The notes under the pieces were generated by a model. The model worked only from the letters and a program-made list of their open reading frames with translations. It had not been told where the DNA came from and made no database searches. From contig JAQXYZ010000153.1 of assembly GCA_029226935.1 (NCBI GenBank), positions 1 to 55,469 of the forward strand: a DNA stretch of 55,469 bases. Direction: 5' to 3'. A program made the translations under genes and the position numbers. Positions 35,901-44,107 of this stretch are shown here, piece by piece. This DNA comes from Bacillota bacterium. Its GTDB lineage: Bacteria; Bacillota; Clostridia; Lachnospirales; Lachnospiraceae. The first letter of the stretch is position 1. Each line of letters opens with the position of its first letter.

Positions 35901-36017
35901 CCTACAAGCGCGATAGCCGCTGTTCTTATAGTCTGTGTCATACTAATAGTAGCTCTAATTGTGGTTTTCCTGCACCTGAAAAAAGGAAAAGTGCAAAAGA
36001 AAGGACAAAAGAAATGA
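32943..36017 (+). CDS. GLUG-repeat surface protein anchored by a C-terminal membrane helix
   Basis: A 1024-residue secreted protein. A signal peptide (about 1-29) is followed by GLUG-type repeats with the pattern GGIAG...G.I..C.N.G (about residues 90-315). Then come a helical segment, a Pro/Thr-rich linker with 12-residue repeats (about 410-465), more helices, a second GLUG block (about 605-780) and a late beta domain. A final transmembrane helix (about 985-1008) ends in a Lys-rich tail. GLUG proteins are surface adhesin-like molecules. It overlaps the transporter gene by 8 bases and the TetR gene by 4, so all three are co-translated; it may be the transporter's partner. Confidence 0.8.
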   Translation: MNKKIFSFFMVLTLGISIPFYRMNIIAKAEQNISYTEAGTEYDLSKAIHIYSAKDLENISKKCSTDTWSRNKVFVLETDLDLSETDFTGIPTFGGIFLGQGHTIKGLSLYGGSNNTGLFRYVQENGEIYNLSVSGTASATGTHAGLSLLAGCNYGLISGCNTSGNLTGEDQVGSIAGINEVNGVIMNCLSGGVVYGSHLVGGIAGENKGSILNSNNHCFVNTTASDGNINLDDLELNDTITTILTTENASSVTDIGGIAGFNSGIIRACTNSGSIGYPHVGYNIGGIAGSQVGYIEGCINYGLLNGRKDVGGIAGQMEPSSEMEYEEDTLQKLNTEFDKLHDLLTQLDRDASGSSTALTGQIDKLLSSVKNAQSATNAMMTNAGDYFKEFSTLTDLATLSSPKPISLSEFVSPSATPSGSPTESPSAVPTGVPTEPPADVPTAVPTETPADVPTAVPTETPTPGDPFHAGWAEGWPSPSIDVSGNNYHIDWEKAEKEVNEAQQNVYNDASKILSDTQGMVKNQAAIISSRIYSASGTLNGSISSIISDMEALNSMANSENQIILSDIQAIIDELNVITDLITQPDTIEPDDIITDISDEDQPTDISGKVMNCVNSGKINGDLNIGGIAGSLSRENDLDPEDDFHLDERSTNVRYKERIVIRQCENRGNVEGKRDCVGGIAGGMTLGSIINCISGGNISSEGNMVGGIVGSSSSTIRSSSAKCTLKGQNKIGGIAGFGTNISDCYSMVQINEGENYLGSIAGDIDENAEISNNYFVNGCPEGIDGITREGMAEALSYEQFMSLPDLPDIFQDLYLTFIADGKTVSTVTLQYGDTFDPASLPDVPSKEGYVGKWEDFDQDAITFDQTIEAVYTEYISTLESSQANGKRPIVLLEGTFNPEDYFVLAPINAYPEDAMTLSECWKIILSSSSTGSYTVRYLIPEEMENPQIEILENDIWRSVDTEIDGSYYVFTTDDTDIVFSCVERPNAPTSAIAAVLIVCVILIVALIVVFLHLKKGKVQKKGQKK
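34254..34325 (+). repeat. Two tandem 36-bp units in the Pro/Thr linker
   Basis: Two almost identical 36-bp units (34254-34289, 34290-34325) encode ADVPTAVPTETP twice; a diverged unit precedes them. They are in frame and differ at only two bases, so recent duplication or length variation between strains is likely. Confidence 0.8.
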
Positions 36018-36601
36018 CCCATGAAGATATTTCCCTAAATACCAGGCAAGCAATGGTCACATCCCTGAAAAAATTTATGGAACAAAAGCCACTGTCCAAA
36101 ATTACAGTCAGTGAAATCTGCAAGGACTGTAATATTAACCGCAAGACCTTTTATTATCACTTTGAAGATATCTATGACCTGCTGCGGTGGATGCTTGATC
36201 AGGAGGCCTTCGAAGTAGTAAAAAAATTTGATTTGCTGAAGGATAATAAGGAAGTTACCCGCTTCATCATTGATTATGTAGATGCCAATGATCATATTCT
36301 TTGCTGTGCATATGATGCTATGGGCAGAGAGGGGATGAAACGTTTTTTCTTTTCTGATTTTAACGGTTTTATCAATGCAATTATAGAAGGAATAGAAAGG
36401 GCAATGGATATTTCCATTGCCCCAAGCTATAAACAGTTTTTATGCGATTTTTATACCAATGCAATGGCAGGTATCCTGATAGATTGGTTTAGTGACCGAA
36501 CCACGCGTACCAAGGAGGAAATGATTGAATATATTTCCGTCACTGTAAGGACATCCCTGATCAGCGCAGTATGTGCCAGAGCATTACCTAAAACACCTTA
36601 A
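36014..36601 (+). CDS. TetR-family regulator
   Basis: A 195-residue regulator. The N-terminal helix-turn-helix (ITVSEICKDCNINRKTFYYHF) is typical of TetR proteins of the DhaS-like branch. The C-terminal domain is helical, with a C-terminal motif (MAGILIDWFSD) common in that branch. It overlaps the GLUG gene stop (ATGA) and so belongs to the transporter operon; it probably represses the operon through the dyad at 30391-30421. It is convergent with the next gene, separated by one base. Confidence 0.85.
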   Translation: MTHEDISLNTRQAMVTSLKKFMEQKPLSKITVSEICKDCNINRKTFYYHFEDIYDLLRWMLDQEAFEVVKKFDLLKDNKEVTRFIIDYVDANDHILCCAYDAMGREGMKRFFFSDFNGFINAIIEGIERAMDISIAPSYKQFLCDFYTNAMAGILIDWFSDRTTRTKEEMIEYISVTVRTSLISAVCARALPKTP

Positions 36602-36602
36602 C

Positions 36603-37793
36603 CTAATCGGTAAAATTGTCAAAATACCCTTGAATGTGAATAATCGGGGTTCCCTTGTCCCCTGAACCACTGGTAAGGTCACACAGAGACCCGATTAAAT
36701 CCGTCAGCTGTCTCGGTGTTGTGCCCTGAGACGCCATATTTCCCACCAGATTAGAGGATTTCTGCTTAATACTGTTAGAAATGGCATTTTTCAATTCTTC
36801 ACCTGATAAATTCTTGAAATCATTATCAGCAAGATACTTCAGCTTTAATTCATTTGGTGTCCCAATCAGTCCACTGGTAAATGCGGGAGAAACCACGGGA
36901 TCTGCGAGCTCCCAGATTTTACCCTGAGGATCTTTAAAGGCTCCGTCACCGTAAATCATTACCTCCACATGTTTATCTGTAAGTTCCAAAATCCTGCTCT
37001 GGATTGCTTCCACCAACCCCTGACAATCTCTTGGGAACAGCTTGATCTTATCCTCTGTGGACTTGTTAGAGCCAAGCAGACCATATTTTTCATTGTACCC
37101 GCTTCCGTTAATGGAGCTTGTAAGAATGTCATCCATACCACAGACAACCTTCGCACCCGCTTTCTTTAAAAGGCGCTTGCTCCTTGCTCTTGTGTGAATG
37201 TCGCAGGTAAGTACACAGTCTGTATAATCCAGAATTGCAGTTGCCTGATTCGCAAAGATAATCTCTGCCTCTGCACCTGCTTCCGTAATCAGATCAGCAT
37301 AATACTGAACATAATCAACACCTGTAAACTCATGCTTATTCTCACCGAACAGTTCACGATACTTTTCTAAAGATAACACATCTGTGTAAGGATTGATTCC
37401 CGCTTCATCCAGCTGATCATAGGTAAGGAGCGCATTTCCCACCTCATCGCTTGGATAACTGAGCATCAGGACCACCTTCTTTGCCCCCATAGCAATGCCC
37501 TTTAAGCAGATTGCAAAACGGTTGCGGGACATAATGGGGAAAATAACACCAATGGTTTCTCCCCCCAGCTTTGATTTTACATCCTCTGCAATATCCTGAA
37601 CGGACGCATAATTTCCCTGTGCACGTGCTACAATTGACTCTGTAAGTGCAATCACATCTCTGTCTCGTAAAGAATAGCCTTCACTCTTTGCAGCATCCAT
37701 TACACTGTTTACTGCAATTTCCACTAAGTCGTCGCCTTCTCTGATGATAGGACAGCGAATCCCTCTTGATACAGTTCCCACTTTTCTTTCCAT
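36603..37793 (-). CDS. CofE-like ligase (coenzyme F420-0:L-glutamate ligase family)
   Basis: A 396-residue protein of the F420-0:glutamyl ligase fold. Visible family features are VIALTESIVARAQGN near the start, the central IFPIMSRNRFAICLKGIAMGAKKVV and DDILTSSINGSGYNEKYGLLGSNKS segments, and the VMIYGDGAFKDP metal-site region. Archaeal and actinobacterial CofE add glutamate to F420. This lineage is not known to make F420, so the real substrate is probably different. It is a single-gene unit with its own strong promoter. Confidence 0.75.
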   Translation of the reverse strand: MERKVGTVSRGIRCPIIREGDDLVEIAVNSVMDAAKSEGYSLRDRDVIALTESIVARAQGNYASVQDIAEDVKSKLGGETIGVIFPIMSRNRFAICLKGIAMGAKKVVLMLSYPSDEVGNALLTYDQLDEAGINPYTDVLSLEKYRELFGENKHEFTGVDYVQYYADLITEAGAEAEIIFANQATAILDYTDCVLTCDIHTRARSKRLLKKAGAKVVCGMDDILTSSINGSGYNEKYGLLGSNKSTEDKIKLFPRDCQGLVEAIQSRILELTDKHVEVMIYGDGAFKDPQGKIWELADPVVSPAFTSGLIGTPNELKLKYLADNDFKNLSGEELKNAISNSIKQKSSNLVGNMASQGTTPRQLTDLIGSLCDLTSGSGDKGTPIIHIQGYFDNFTD

Positions 37794-37844
37794 AGTATAT
37801 ACCTTCTTATTCTAAAGTATTATTTGTGTGAGCCACACATGCCT

Positions 37845-37873
37845 ATTATACCCTGCACAGCACAAATTGCCAA
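37845..37873 (-). promoter_or_regulatory. Promoter of the CofE-like gene
   Basis: TTGGCA (37868-37873) and TATAAT (37845-37850) with 17-base spacing on the minus strand. Confidence 0.75.
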
Positions 37874-37912
37874 GCTCGTCTTTGGCTTCAATTGAGATAA
37901 TTTTACCTGTAG

Positions 37913-39313
37913 TTATTCATTTGTATCGCCAATATGTTTTATTTTCGTGTATTTTGCAATATCATGATTGGTGGTCACAAGATTATCCAAAGATAAATCA
38001 TGTACAGAATGATTTCCCGTAATTCTTGCAAAGGTTTCCAGCTCGCTTCTTGAAACATTTAAGAAATTGGCTACCCGCGCTGCCGCTGCATCGATCTGCA
38101 TCCTTGCTCTGAGTTCCGGATTCTGTGTTGCAATTCCCACAGGACAATTACCGCTTCCACAGATACGGTATTGCTGGCAGGCAGCTGCAATCAATCCTGC
38201 ACTGGCAATTGCAACAGCATCTGCTCCCATTGACAGAGCCTTGGCAAAATCTGCTGAAACGCGAAGTCCACCTGTAATTACCAATGAAATATCAGAATTT
38301 ACGGAGTCTAAATATTTCCTTGCACGGTACAGCGCATAAATTGTAGGAACTGTAGTTGCCTCTCTTAAGAATAACGGACTTGATCCGGTTGCCCCTCCTC
38401 TGCCATCAATTGTGATAAAGTCCGGCTCTGCAAATACACAATATTCCAGATCCTGCTCTATTCTTCCGGCTGCGATTTTAATTCCAATCGGTCTTCCATC
38501 AGAACACTGACGAAGCATATCTACCATTTTACGCAAATCTTCTTTGGTCTGAAGCTCCGGAAATTTGCTTGGGCTTTGAATATCCTCTCCCTGCTTCTTA
38601 CCACGGATTGCAGCAATTTCTTCTGTTACCTTTTCACCCGGAAGATGTCCTCCCATACCCGGTTTCGTTCCCTGACCAATTTTAATCTCAATTGCATCAG
38701 ATGTCTTGAGATTTTCAGTTGTCACACTATATTTATTGGGAATATATTCAAATATGTATTTATACGCTGCTGCCTTCTCTTCCGGCAAAACACCGCCTTC
38801 ACCGCTGCACATAGCCGTCCGGGCAAGTGCAGAGCCCTTTGCAAGTGCAATTTTTATTTCTCTCGAAAGCGCACCAAATGACATATGGGAAATATAAATG
38901 GGACTGTCAAGTACCATAGGCTTTTTGGCATGCTTTCCAATGACCGTCTTTGTATCCACCTCATCTCCATCATTTAACGGAGGCGGATTGAGCTGGGCAC
39001 CAAGAATCAAAATATCATCCCAGTTTGGCATCGGCATCTGGGTACACATTGAAGCACCCACTGATTTTCCCGTAACCGCCATTTCATGAATCTCCGCCAT
39101 GTAACGGGCAGATGAATCATGCCTGGCTGTAGCCGGGTCGTAGTCCAACTTTCCATGAAAACTCTTCTCTTCTTCCCTGTTCTCCTCTGATACAAGAACA
39201 AATTTTGACGCAGGCTGCTTGCAGACAGGACATTCAGTAAGCTCTGTAATCGGCTTTCCGCTCTTTTCCTCGTCATAAATTGCTCCGCATACACTACACT
39301 TATACACTGCCAT
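37913..39313 (-). CDS. Glutamate synthase-like FMN protein with N-terminal rubredoxin-like domain
   Basis: A 466-residue protein. Residues 1-35 hold a rubredoxin-type iron site (CSVCG ... CPVC). The rest is the FMN-binding GltB domain-2 barrel, with ISHMSFGALSREIKIALAKG, GQGTKPGMGGHLPGEKV, ITIDGRGGATGSSP and the FeS-ligand-like CGSGNCPVGIATQ. Stand-alone GltB2-like proteins lack the glutaminase half, so the electron path likely runs from the rubredoxin domain to FMN; the reaction is uncertain (glutamate synthesis or another FMN chemistry). GGAGGT precedes the ATG at 39313. Confidence 0.85.
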   Translation of the reverse strand: MAVYKCSVCGAIYDEEKSGKPITELTECPVCKQPASKFVLVSEENREEEKSFHGKLDYDPATARHDSSARYMAEIHEMAVTGKSVGASMCTQMPMPNWDDILILGAQLNPPPLNDGDEVDTKTVIGKHAKKPMVLDSPIYISHMSFGALSREIKIALAKGSALARTAMCSGEGGVLPEEKAAAYKYIFEYIPNKYSVTTENLKTSDAIEIKIGQGTKPGMGGHLPGEKVTEEIAAIRGKKQGEDIQSPSKFPELQTKEDLRKMVDMLRQCSDGRPIGIKIAAGRIEQDLEYCVFAEPDFITIDGRGGATGSSPLFLREATTVPTIYALYRARKYLDSVNSDISLVITGGLRVSADFAKALSMGADAVAIASAGLIAAACQQYRICGSGNCPVGIATQNPELRARMQIDAAAARVANFLNVSRSELETFARITGNHSVHDLSLDNLVTTNHDIAKYTKIKHIGDTNE

Positions 39314-39395
39314 AAAATATACCTCCACTTCTCATTTGTCTTTTGACTTTACCCTTCCCAATTTATCCAAAAATTGATATTAGGACTCATTACTA

Positions 39396-39424
39396 ATTTT
39401 AAACTAAAATTGTTTTTTTAGCAA
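39396..39424 (-). promoter_or_regulatory. Promoter of the GltB2-like gene
   Basis: TTGCTA (39419-39424) and TAAAAT (39396-39401) with 17-base spacing on the minus strand. Confidence 0.6.
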
Positions 39425-39472
39425 GAACCGCTTTCCATCAAGATCAATTTTTTCTTATTCTGAAAATATATA

Positions 39473-41287
39473 TTATATTGGGATGCTGTCCGCTAAGCAC
39501 AATGCCCCATAGCCAACCTTATCATTGGGATATTGCTGTTCTCCACGGATGGGTCTGGCTCCCCGCCTTAAGTAGGCCTTTACCTTCTCCCCATAAAGAA
39601 AAGGATCATTTCCCCGCGCAATCCCCCACTCCATCAATAATGCAGCGCTTCCTGTCACAAACGGAGCTGCAAAAGAAGTTCCTGAGACCTGCACGAAGAT
39701 ATTTCCCGGTCCAATGGTGTTAATATCAGCTCCCGGTGCCACAATATCTGGTTTGATATCTCCCTGTGAAATTCTGCCTCCCGGAATGCTCTGCATGGGG
39801 TATCCTCTTCCCGAAAAATCAGCATAAGCTTCATAAACTGCACTATAGGCGCCTACTGTAATAACTTTTGAAGCAGTAGAGGGAATGGTCAGCGTTTTAG
39901 AAGGGGTAGGTGTAAAAAAACGGGTTCCTGTATTCAACACTGCACTGCTTGGAAGATAAAAATCATAATTTCCCGTAACTGTTCTAAAAGGTGTGAGTTG
40001 AAAGCTCCATATTCCCTGATTGACATAATTTCTAACAGGAAGAAAATCAAAATAAATCTCCTGATTAACAGAATAAGGCGAGGGTTCTCCTACATAAATC
40101 AGAATCTCCGTCTCTTCCACCACAACACTTCTCCCTCCCGGTTTTGCCGCATCCACTACAATCTGCTGACCACTGGGAGAGTTAAGCACTATTCTGAATT
40201 CATCCACATATTCCTTCCATAGCTGGACGCTGACCGTTCTCTGATAGCTGTCAATGTTAAGCTCAATCTGCCTCATTTCTCCGGGAGTTTTTCTCATCCC
40301 AAAGCTTCCAGCCACATGTCCGCCTGCCGCCCCTTCATTTCCGCTCCCCACACAGACGACTGTCCTGCCGATTTCCGCCACATTATCAAGAAATCGTTCC
40401 ACCAGCGAGGTGCCGTCATGAGAGCCATAAGTGTTTCCAAAGCTTAAATTAATGGCAAGAGGTTTTCCGAGTTCTACTGCTTTCTTTACTGCATAGGTCA
40501 ATGCCCGCATCAGTTCTGTGGTTCTTGGGAAGGAATCCGGTGCCGGCGTCCCCATCTTTATGATTAGAAGTTCGCTCTCCGGCGCTACTCCCATAAACTG
40601 TCCGTTTAAAAGCCTTCCTCCTGCTGCGGCAATGGCAGCTACCGCCGTTCCATGACCGGTAGCATCGAAGCTTGGCACAATCTTTTCCGGCTCCCTACTC
40701 TTTAAAGCGGCATTGATACGAGCACTTGAAAATTCCACTCCCGAAAGAAATCCTTCCGGTGGTAAAGCGGTTTCTGCCAATCCCTCCAATTCCTCAGGAA
40801 GCATCCGATTGACTTCTTCTGCCGACAAGGTCTGATCCCACAGATATTGAATTCTGGTATTTCCCTGCTCATCCCGAAATTCAGGGCTTTCATAATCAAT
40901 CCCCGAATCAATGACGGCAATTAAAGTTCCCTTTCCGGTCAGATAAGGTTCCCTTGTTGTTACCGGGAAAATACAGGATGCCTCCTTTCCAAAAAGAGTA
41001 GATGCATACAGCCTTTTGGGTTTTTCTACATATTCCACTTCGTCTAAAAGCGTAAATGTATCAATCAGACTCTCCGGCAAGGTTACAATGGCATAACCGG
41101 CAATCAAGGGTTCTACCCGAATCACATTACTCTGCAGCTGTTCTATGTTGCCATTATACTTTACAATTAATTCCCATGTACGGTTCTCCTTCGAAAATCC
41201 TACTCCCAGCTGATCTGATTTATTTCTCTGTTCTTCCTCTATTTCAAGTGCTAAATTTAAAAGATTTTCCAGTTTTTGATTTGACAT
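39473..41287 (-). CDS. S8 (subtilisin-like) serine protease of the Csp-like type
   Basis: A 604-residue subtilase with no signal peptide. An N-terminal prodomain-like region (about residues 1-105) is followed by a catalytic domain interrupted by a ~150-residue beta insert (about 340-460). The triad is intact: Asp in IAVIDSGIDYESPEF, His in DATGHGTAVAAIAA, and Ser in QVSGTSFAAPFVTG; the oxyanion Asn region is SLSFGN-like (NLSFGNTYGS). The layout matches the CspA/B/C-like proteases of Clostridia, which act in spore germination or intracellular processing. It has a short upstream gap shared with the divergent AraC gene. Confidence 0.88.
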   Translation of the reverse strand: MSNQKLENLLNLALEIEEEQRNKSDQLGVGFSKENRTWELIVKYNGNIEQLQSNVIRVEPLIAGYAIVTLPESLIDTFTLLDEVEYVEKPKRLYASTLFGKEASCIFPVTTREPYLTGKGTLIAVIDSGIDYESPEFRDEQGNTRIQYLWDQTLSAEEVNRMLPEELEGLAETALPPEGFLSGVEFSSARINAALKSREPEKIVPSFDATGHGTAVAAIAAAGGRLLNGQFMGVAPESELLIIKMGTPAPDSFPRTTELMRALTYAVKKAVELGKPLAINLSFGNTYGSHDGTSLVERFLDNVAEIGRTVVCVGSGNEGAAGGHVAGSFGMRKTPGEMRQIELNIDSYQRTVSVQLWKEYVDEFRIVLNSPSGQQIVVDAAKPGGRSVVVEETEILIYVGEPSPYSVNQEIYFDFLPVRNYVNQGIWSFQLTPFRTVTGNYDFYLPSSAVLNTGTRFFTPTPSKTLTIPSTASKVITVGAYSAVYEAYADFSGRGYPMQSIPGGRISQGDIKPDIVAPGADINTIGPGNIFVQVSGTSFAAPFVTGSAALLMEWGIARGNDPFLYGEKVKAYLRRGARPIRGEQQYPNDKVGYGALCLADSIPI

Positions 41288-41387
41288 TTACACCGTTTCC
41301 TTATCTTGTCTGCTGTTATTTTAAATTTATGTCTGAAAATAGTTGAATATCCTTGGAATTTAGTTTGAAAATTCTGCAAGCTTCATT

Positions 41388-41388
41388 T
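41388..41388 (+). promoter_or_regulatory. -10 start of the AraC-gene promoter (hexamers 41365-41370 and 41388-41393)
   Basis: TTGAAA and TAAAAT lie 17 bases apart on the plus strand, about 30 bases before the ATG at 41422. The same ~130-base gap must also hold the minus-strand promoter for the S8 protease, where TAAAAT is seen but only a poor -35. Confidence 0.55.
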
Positions 41389-41421
41389 AAAATAGAACAT
41401 ATAGAAGATAAGGAGATGCAC

Positions 41422-42375
41422 ATGTTTCTACCAGAAAACCCAGATGAGAATTTTTATACCAATCGAACCATTCAGGGACAAGAGATCGGCTACCCTGTTC
41501 ATGTTTACTATATTGAACTGTCAAAGATGTATATGCAGCGAATCCGTTGGCACTGGCATCCTGAACTTGAAATTATGATCATTAATCATGGAGAAGCCAT
41601 GTTGATTACCGACGATGAGAAGCTTTACCTGAAGCCGGGACAGGGTGTCATAATCAATCAAAATGTGATGCATTCTCTTCAACCCGTAGATGCCAAAGCA
41701 GACTGCAGTCTGTATACTACTATTTTTCATCCTAATTTTTTGTTTGGATACGGCAATACTCTTATCTCAGGAAAATTTATGGCTCCCATAATCAACTCGC
41801 CTGTTTTCAAAACTATGCTGTTAGATGAAAGCAATCCTGTTGAAGAGAAATTGATAGACACTGTCAATTCCATTATTGCTACCAACATGACAAAAAAATA
41901 CGGTTACGAATTGATTACCAAATCTTATCTATGCCAGTTTTGGGTACAGCTCCTTGAGCAAATTGTTCCTCAAAACAAAAATAGCAATCAAAACACACTT
42001 TCTCTGGATGAGATGCGGGTAAAAGAAGCAATCATGTACATTGAGGAACATTACTTTGAACATATTTCCTTAGAGCAGCTTGCAGACTCTGTACATATCA
42101 GCAAGAGTGAATGTTGTCGCTGTTTCAAGAGAACTCTTCAGCTTACTCCTATTGAATATCTGATGAAATACCGTATTTTTAAAGCCGCTACCTTGATTCA
42201 GAGCAATGATCCAATTGCAGACTCCATTTCTACACTTGCACTTAGCGTAGGCTTTAATAACGTAAGCTATTTTAATAAAATTTTTAAACAATATTTAAAA
42301 TGTACTCCCAGAGAATACAAAAAGGGAGTGAATAACAACCCTGATGACAGCGTGTTTACAGGAATGACCATTTAA
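41422..42375 (+). CDS. AraC-family transcriptional regulator
   Basis: A 317-residue regulator. An N-terminal cupin sensor domain (HWHPELEIMIINHGEAM with YLKPGQGVIINQNVMHS) is followed by a C-terminal double helix-turn-helix (VKEAIMYIEEHYFEHISLEQ, then the second HTH ending AFNNVSYFNKIFKQ-like GFNNVSYFNKIFK and CTPREYKKG). Members often switch on sugar or stress genes. The ATG at 41422 has AAGGAG six bases upstream; the frame is open to 41353. It converges on the T7SS hydrolase gene with a one-base gap; no target is evident. Confidence 0.9.
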   Translation: MFLPENPDENFYTNRTIQGQEIGYPVHVYYIELSKMYMQRIRWHWHPELEIMIINHGEAMLITDDEKLYLKPGQGVIINQNVMHSLQPVDAKADCSLYTTIFHPNFLFGYGNTLISGKFMAPIINSPVFKTMLLDESNPVEEKLIDTVNSIIATNMTKKYGYELITKSYLCQFWVQLLEQIVPQNKNSNQNTLSLDEMRVKEAIMYIEEHYFEHISLEQLADSVHISKSECCRCFKRTLQLTPIEYLMKYRIFKAATLIQSNDPIADSISTLALSVGFNNVSYFNKIFKQYLKCTPREYKKGVNNNPDDSVFTGMTI

Positions 42376-42376
42376 T

Positions 42377-43765
42377 CTATTGATTCCATCCCCGATAGCA
42401 CTCGGTTGCATTCTCATGAAACTGACAGATTTTCATAAGCTTTTCTGTCAGTCGTTCCATTTCCATTGCGGAGAGTTTGATCCTATGATATATGGAAGTA
42501 TAACCTTTCATATAGGACGGAAGCATATTGGCATTCCCACGCACTTCTTCTGTCAATCTTTTCGCATGTCCAACTGCATTGCGAAGCTGCTCATTTTGCT
42601 TTAAAAGTGTCTGCAAATTCACTTGAAGCATCGTCTTTGACGAGGGGCGCAAGGTAAAGTTTTCCCTTGCAAACGCTGCCTCCAAAAATTTTTGCCCGTC
42701 TTCTTTACCTGTCAGGCTCTCTCTAATTTGAGGAATACCCTGAAAGGCAAAATCTGCAAAGTCCGATATTTGAAGTTTTTCCCCATTGATTCCATCCTTT
42801 CGTCCTTTGACTGCTTCCATCATCTGCATAATCACAGCGGCACATCCATCACGTTGTTCAGGCTTTAACGACATTACCTCCTTTGACAGGGCAGCTGCAT
42901 ATAGCCCTAAAACTCCCATTCCTCCCACATCACTGTTTTTTCTCCCATGAAAGATGTTCTGATATTTTCCTGTCTTTTCACTATATTCAAGAGATGAGAA
43001 CATGTACTTTATATCATGGTATCCTGCAAAATCAGCTTTTCCTACCGGTGTTTTTACATAGCGGATCTGCCCTTGAGGGATAATGGAATGTCCCAGCACA
43101 CTGACATAATCGTTTTCTCCATGGATCCCATGCAGCTTTTCTCTTCTTTCCCGATACTCCTCCTCTCCATACTTTTCTTTCCATCTGTCTATTGCATCCT
43201 CCGAAAAACCCTGTCCGTCTACAGAATAGCAGGCATCTACACAGTTCCCGTACTTGCTTTCCATTGTGACGAACTGTGCCTTATTTCCTCCTTTGGAATG
43301 ACCGGTCACAATTACTCTGCATTTTTCATCAGGTTTCATTACCTCCATTGCTTCCTCAAAGTAAGAAAGGGCCTTCTCCTGCTGCGTTGTAACTGCACTG
43401 GTCATTCCAATTCCATTATCTAGCCACTCGCCATCCCCGGTTCCCCGATAGACCACATAAATATTCTTCCGATCCGCGCTCCTAAAGGTACATGCACAGG
43501 TTCCTGTATCATACCCCATGTTACTGCTCTGACAGTAAATCCTCAGACTTCCTATTTCCTCGCTTTGTACCGCCTCTTTGAGCACCGTATACTCCCCATA
43601 ATGAATTCCTCCACCTCCATAATCGGGCTGATTGGCAAGTTCCTTCACAATTTCACTTAATGAGCTTCCCTCTTGTCCATCCTTGTAGTCTAAATACATA
43701 AAGGTATCAAGTACCATGCTGATCTCTGCCTCAGAATATTTGTCACTGATAGCCTTCTCCTCCAA
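42377..43765 (-). CDS. DUF2974-type alpha/beta hydrolase, candidate T7SS lipase effector
   Basis: A 462-residue protein without a signal peptide. Residues about 1-280 form an alpha/beta hydrolase with the nucleophile elbow VTGHSKGGNKAQ (Ser157), a likely acid near Asp219 (ENDYVSVLG) and a His near 250 (GYHDIKYM). Residues about 375-462 are a long helical hairpin (LLKQNEQLRNAVGHAKRLTE, then a MKGYTSIYHRI turn and a second helix ending ECYRGWNQ), similar in style to WXG100/LXG targeting helices but at the C-terminus. It is the last gene of the T7SS operon, right after a WXG100 gene. The start is unclear: the frame begins with TTG at 43765 without a good ribosome site upstream. Confidence 0.7.
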   Translation of the reverse strand: MEEKAISDKYSEAEISMVLDTFMYLDYKDGQEGSSLSEIVKELANQPDYGGGGIHYGEYTVLKEAVQSEEIGSLRIYCQSSNMGYDTGTCACTFRSADRKNIYVVYRGTGDGEWLDNGIGMTSAVTTQQEKALSYFEEAMEVMKPDEKCRVIVTGHSKGGNKAQFVTMESKYGNCVDACYSVDGQGFSEDAIDRWKEKYGEEEYRERREKLHGIHGENDYVSVLGHSIIPQGQIRYVKTPVGKADFAGYHDIKYMFSSLEYSEKTGKYQNIFHGRKNSDVGGMGVLGLYAAALSKEVMSLKPEQRDGCAAVIMQMMEAVKGRKDGINGEKLQISDFADFAFQGIPQIRESLTGKEDGQKFLEAAFARENFTLRPSSKTMLQVNLQTLLKQNEQLRNAVGHAKRLTEEVRGNANMLPSYMKGYTSIYHRIKLSAMEMERLTEKLMKICQFHENATECYRGWNQ

Positions 43766-43774
43766 TCCGCATTA

Positions 43775-44089
43775 CTAAACCACAACATTTATGTTCAGAC
43801 TGCTTCCCTGCTGGGTATTTCCTGTCTCTGCTTTCTGGTACTGGGAAGCCATCTCCTGAAGATCCTTCACATGTTCCTGTACCATTCGATACAATCTGTC
43901 CATGTCTGCCTGAAGAGAACTGAATTTATTCCCATAAGCACAGGATGCCTCCCCCTGCCAGATTCCTTTCATTCCCTGTACCTGTGACATCATTTCACAG
44001 GTCAGATTTTTCATCTGATTACCGACAGCTGCAAATTCCCCTGATGTCTGGATTAACTTTTCCGGCGTTACTTTCAAAATACCTTCCAT
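43775..44089 (-). CDS. WXG100 family protein (canonical)
   Basis: A 104-residue helix-turn-helix hairpin with the W-x-G turn GIWQGEASCAYGNKF near the middle and a flexible tail (QQGSSLNINVVV). WXG100 proteins are secreted by T7SS, as dimers or as chaperone-like partners of larger effectors. It sits directly before the hydrolase gene, the usual place for a dedicated partner. AGGGAG lies eight bases before the ATG. Confidence 0.88.
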   Translation of the reverse strand: MEGILKVTPEKLIQTSGEFAAVGNQMKNLTCEMMSQVQGMKGIWQGEASCAYGNKFSSLQADMDRLYRMVQEHVKDLQEMASQYQKAETGNTQQGSSLNINVVV

Positions 44090-44107
44090 ATCACATTCTC
44101 CCTTCTA

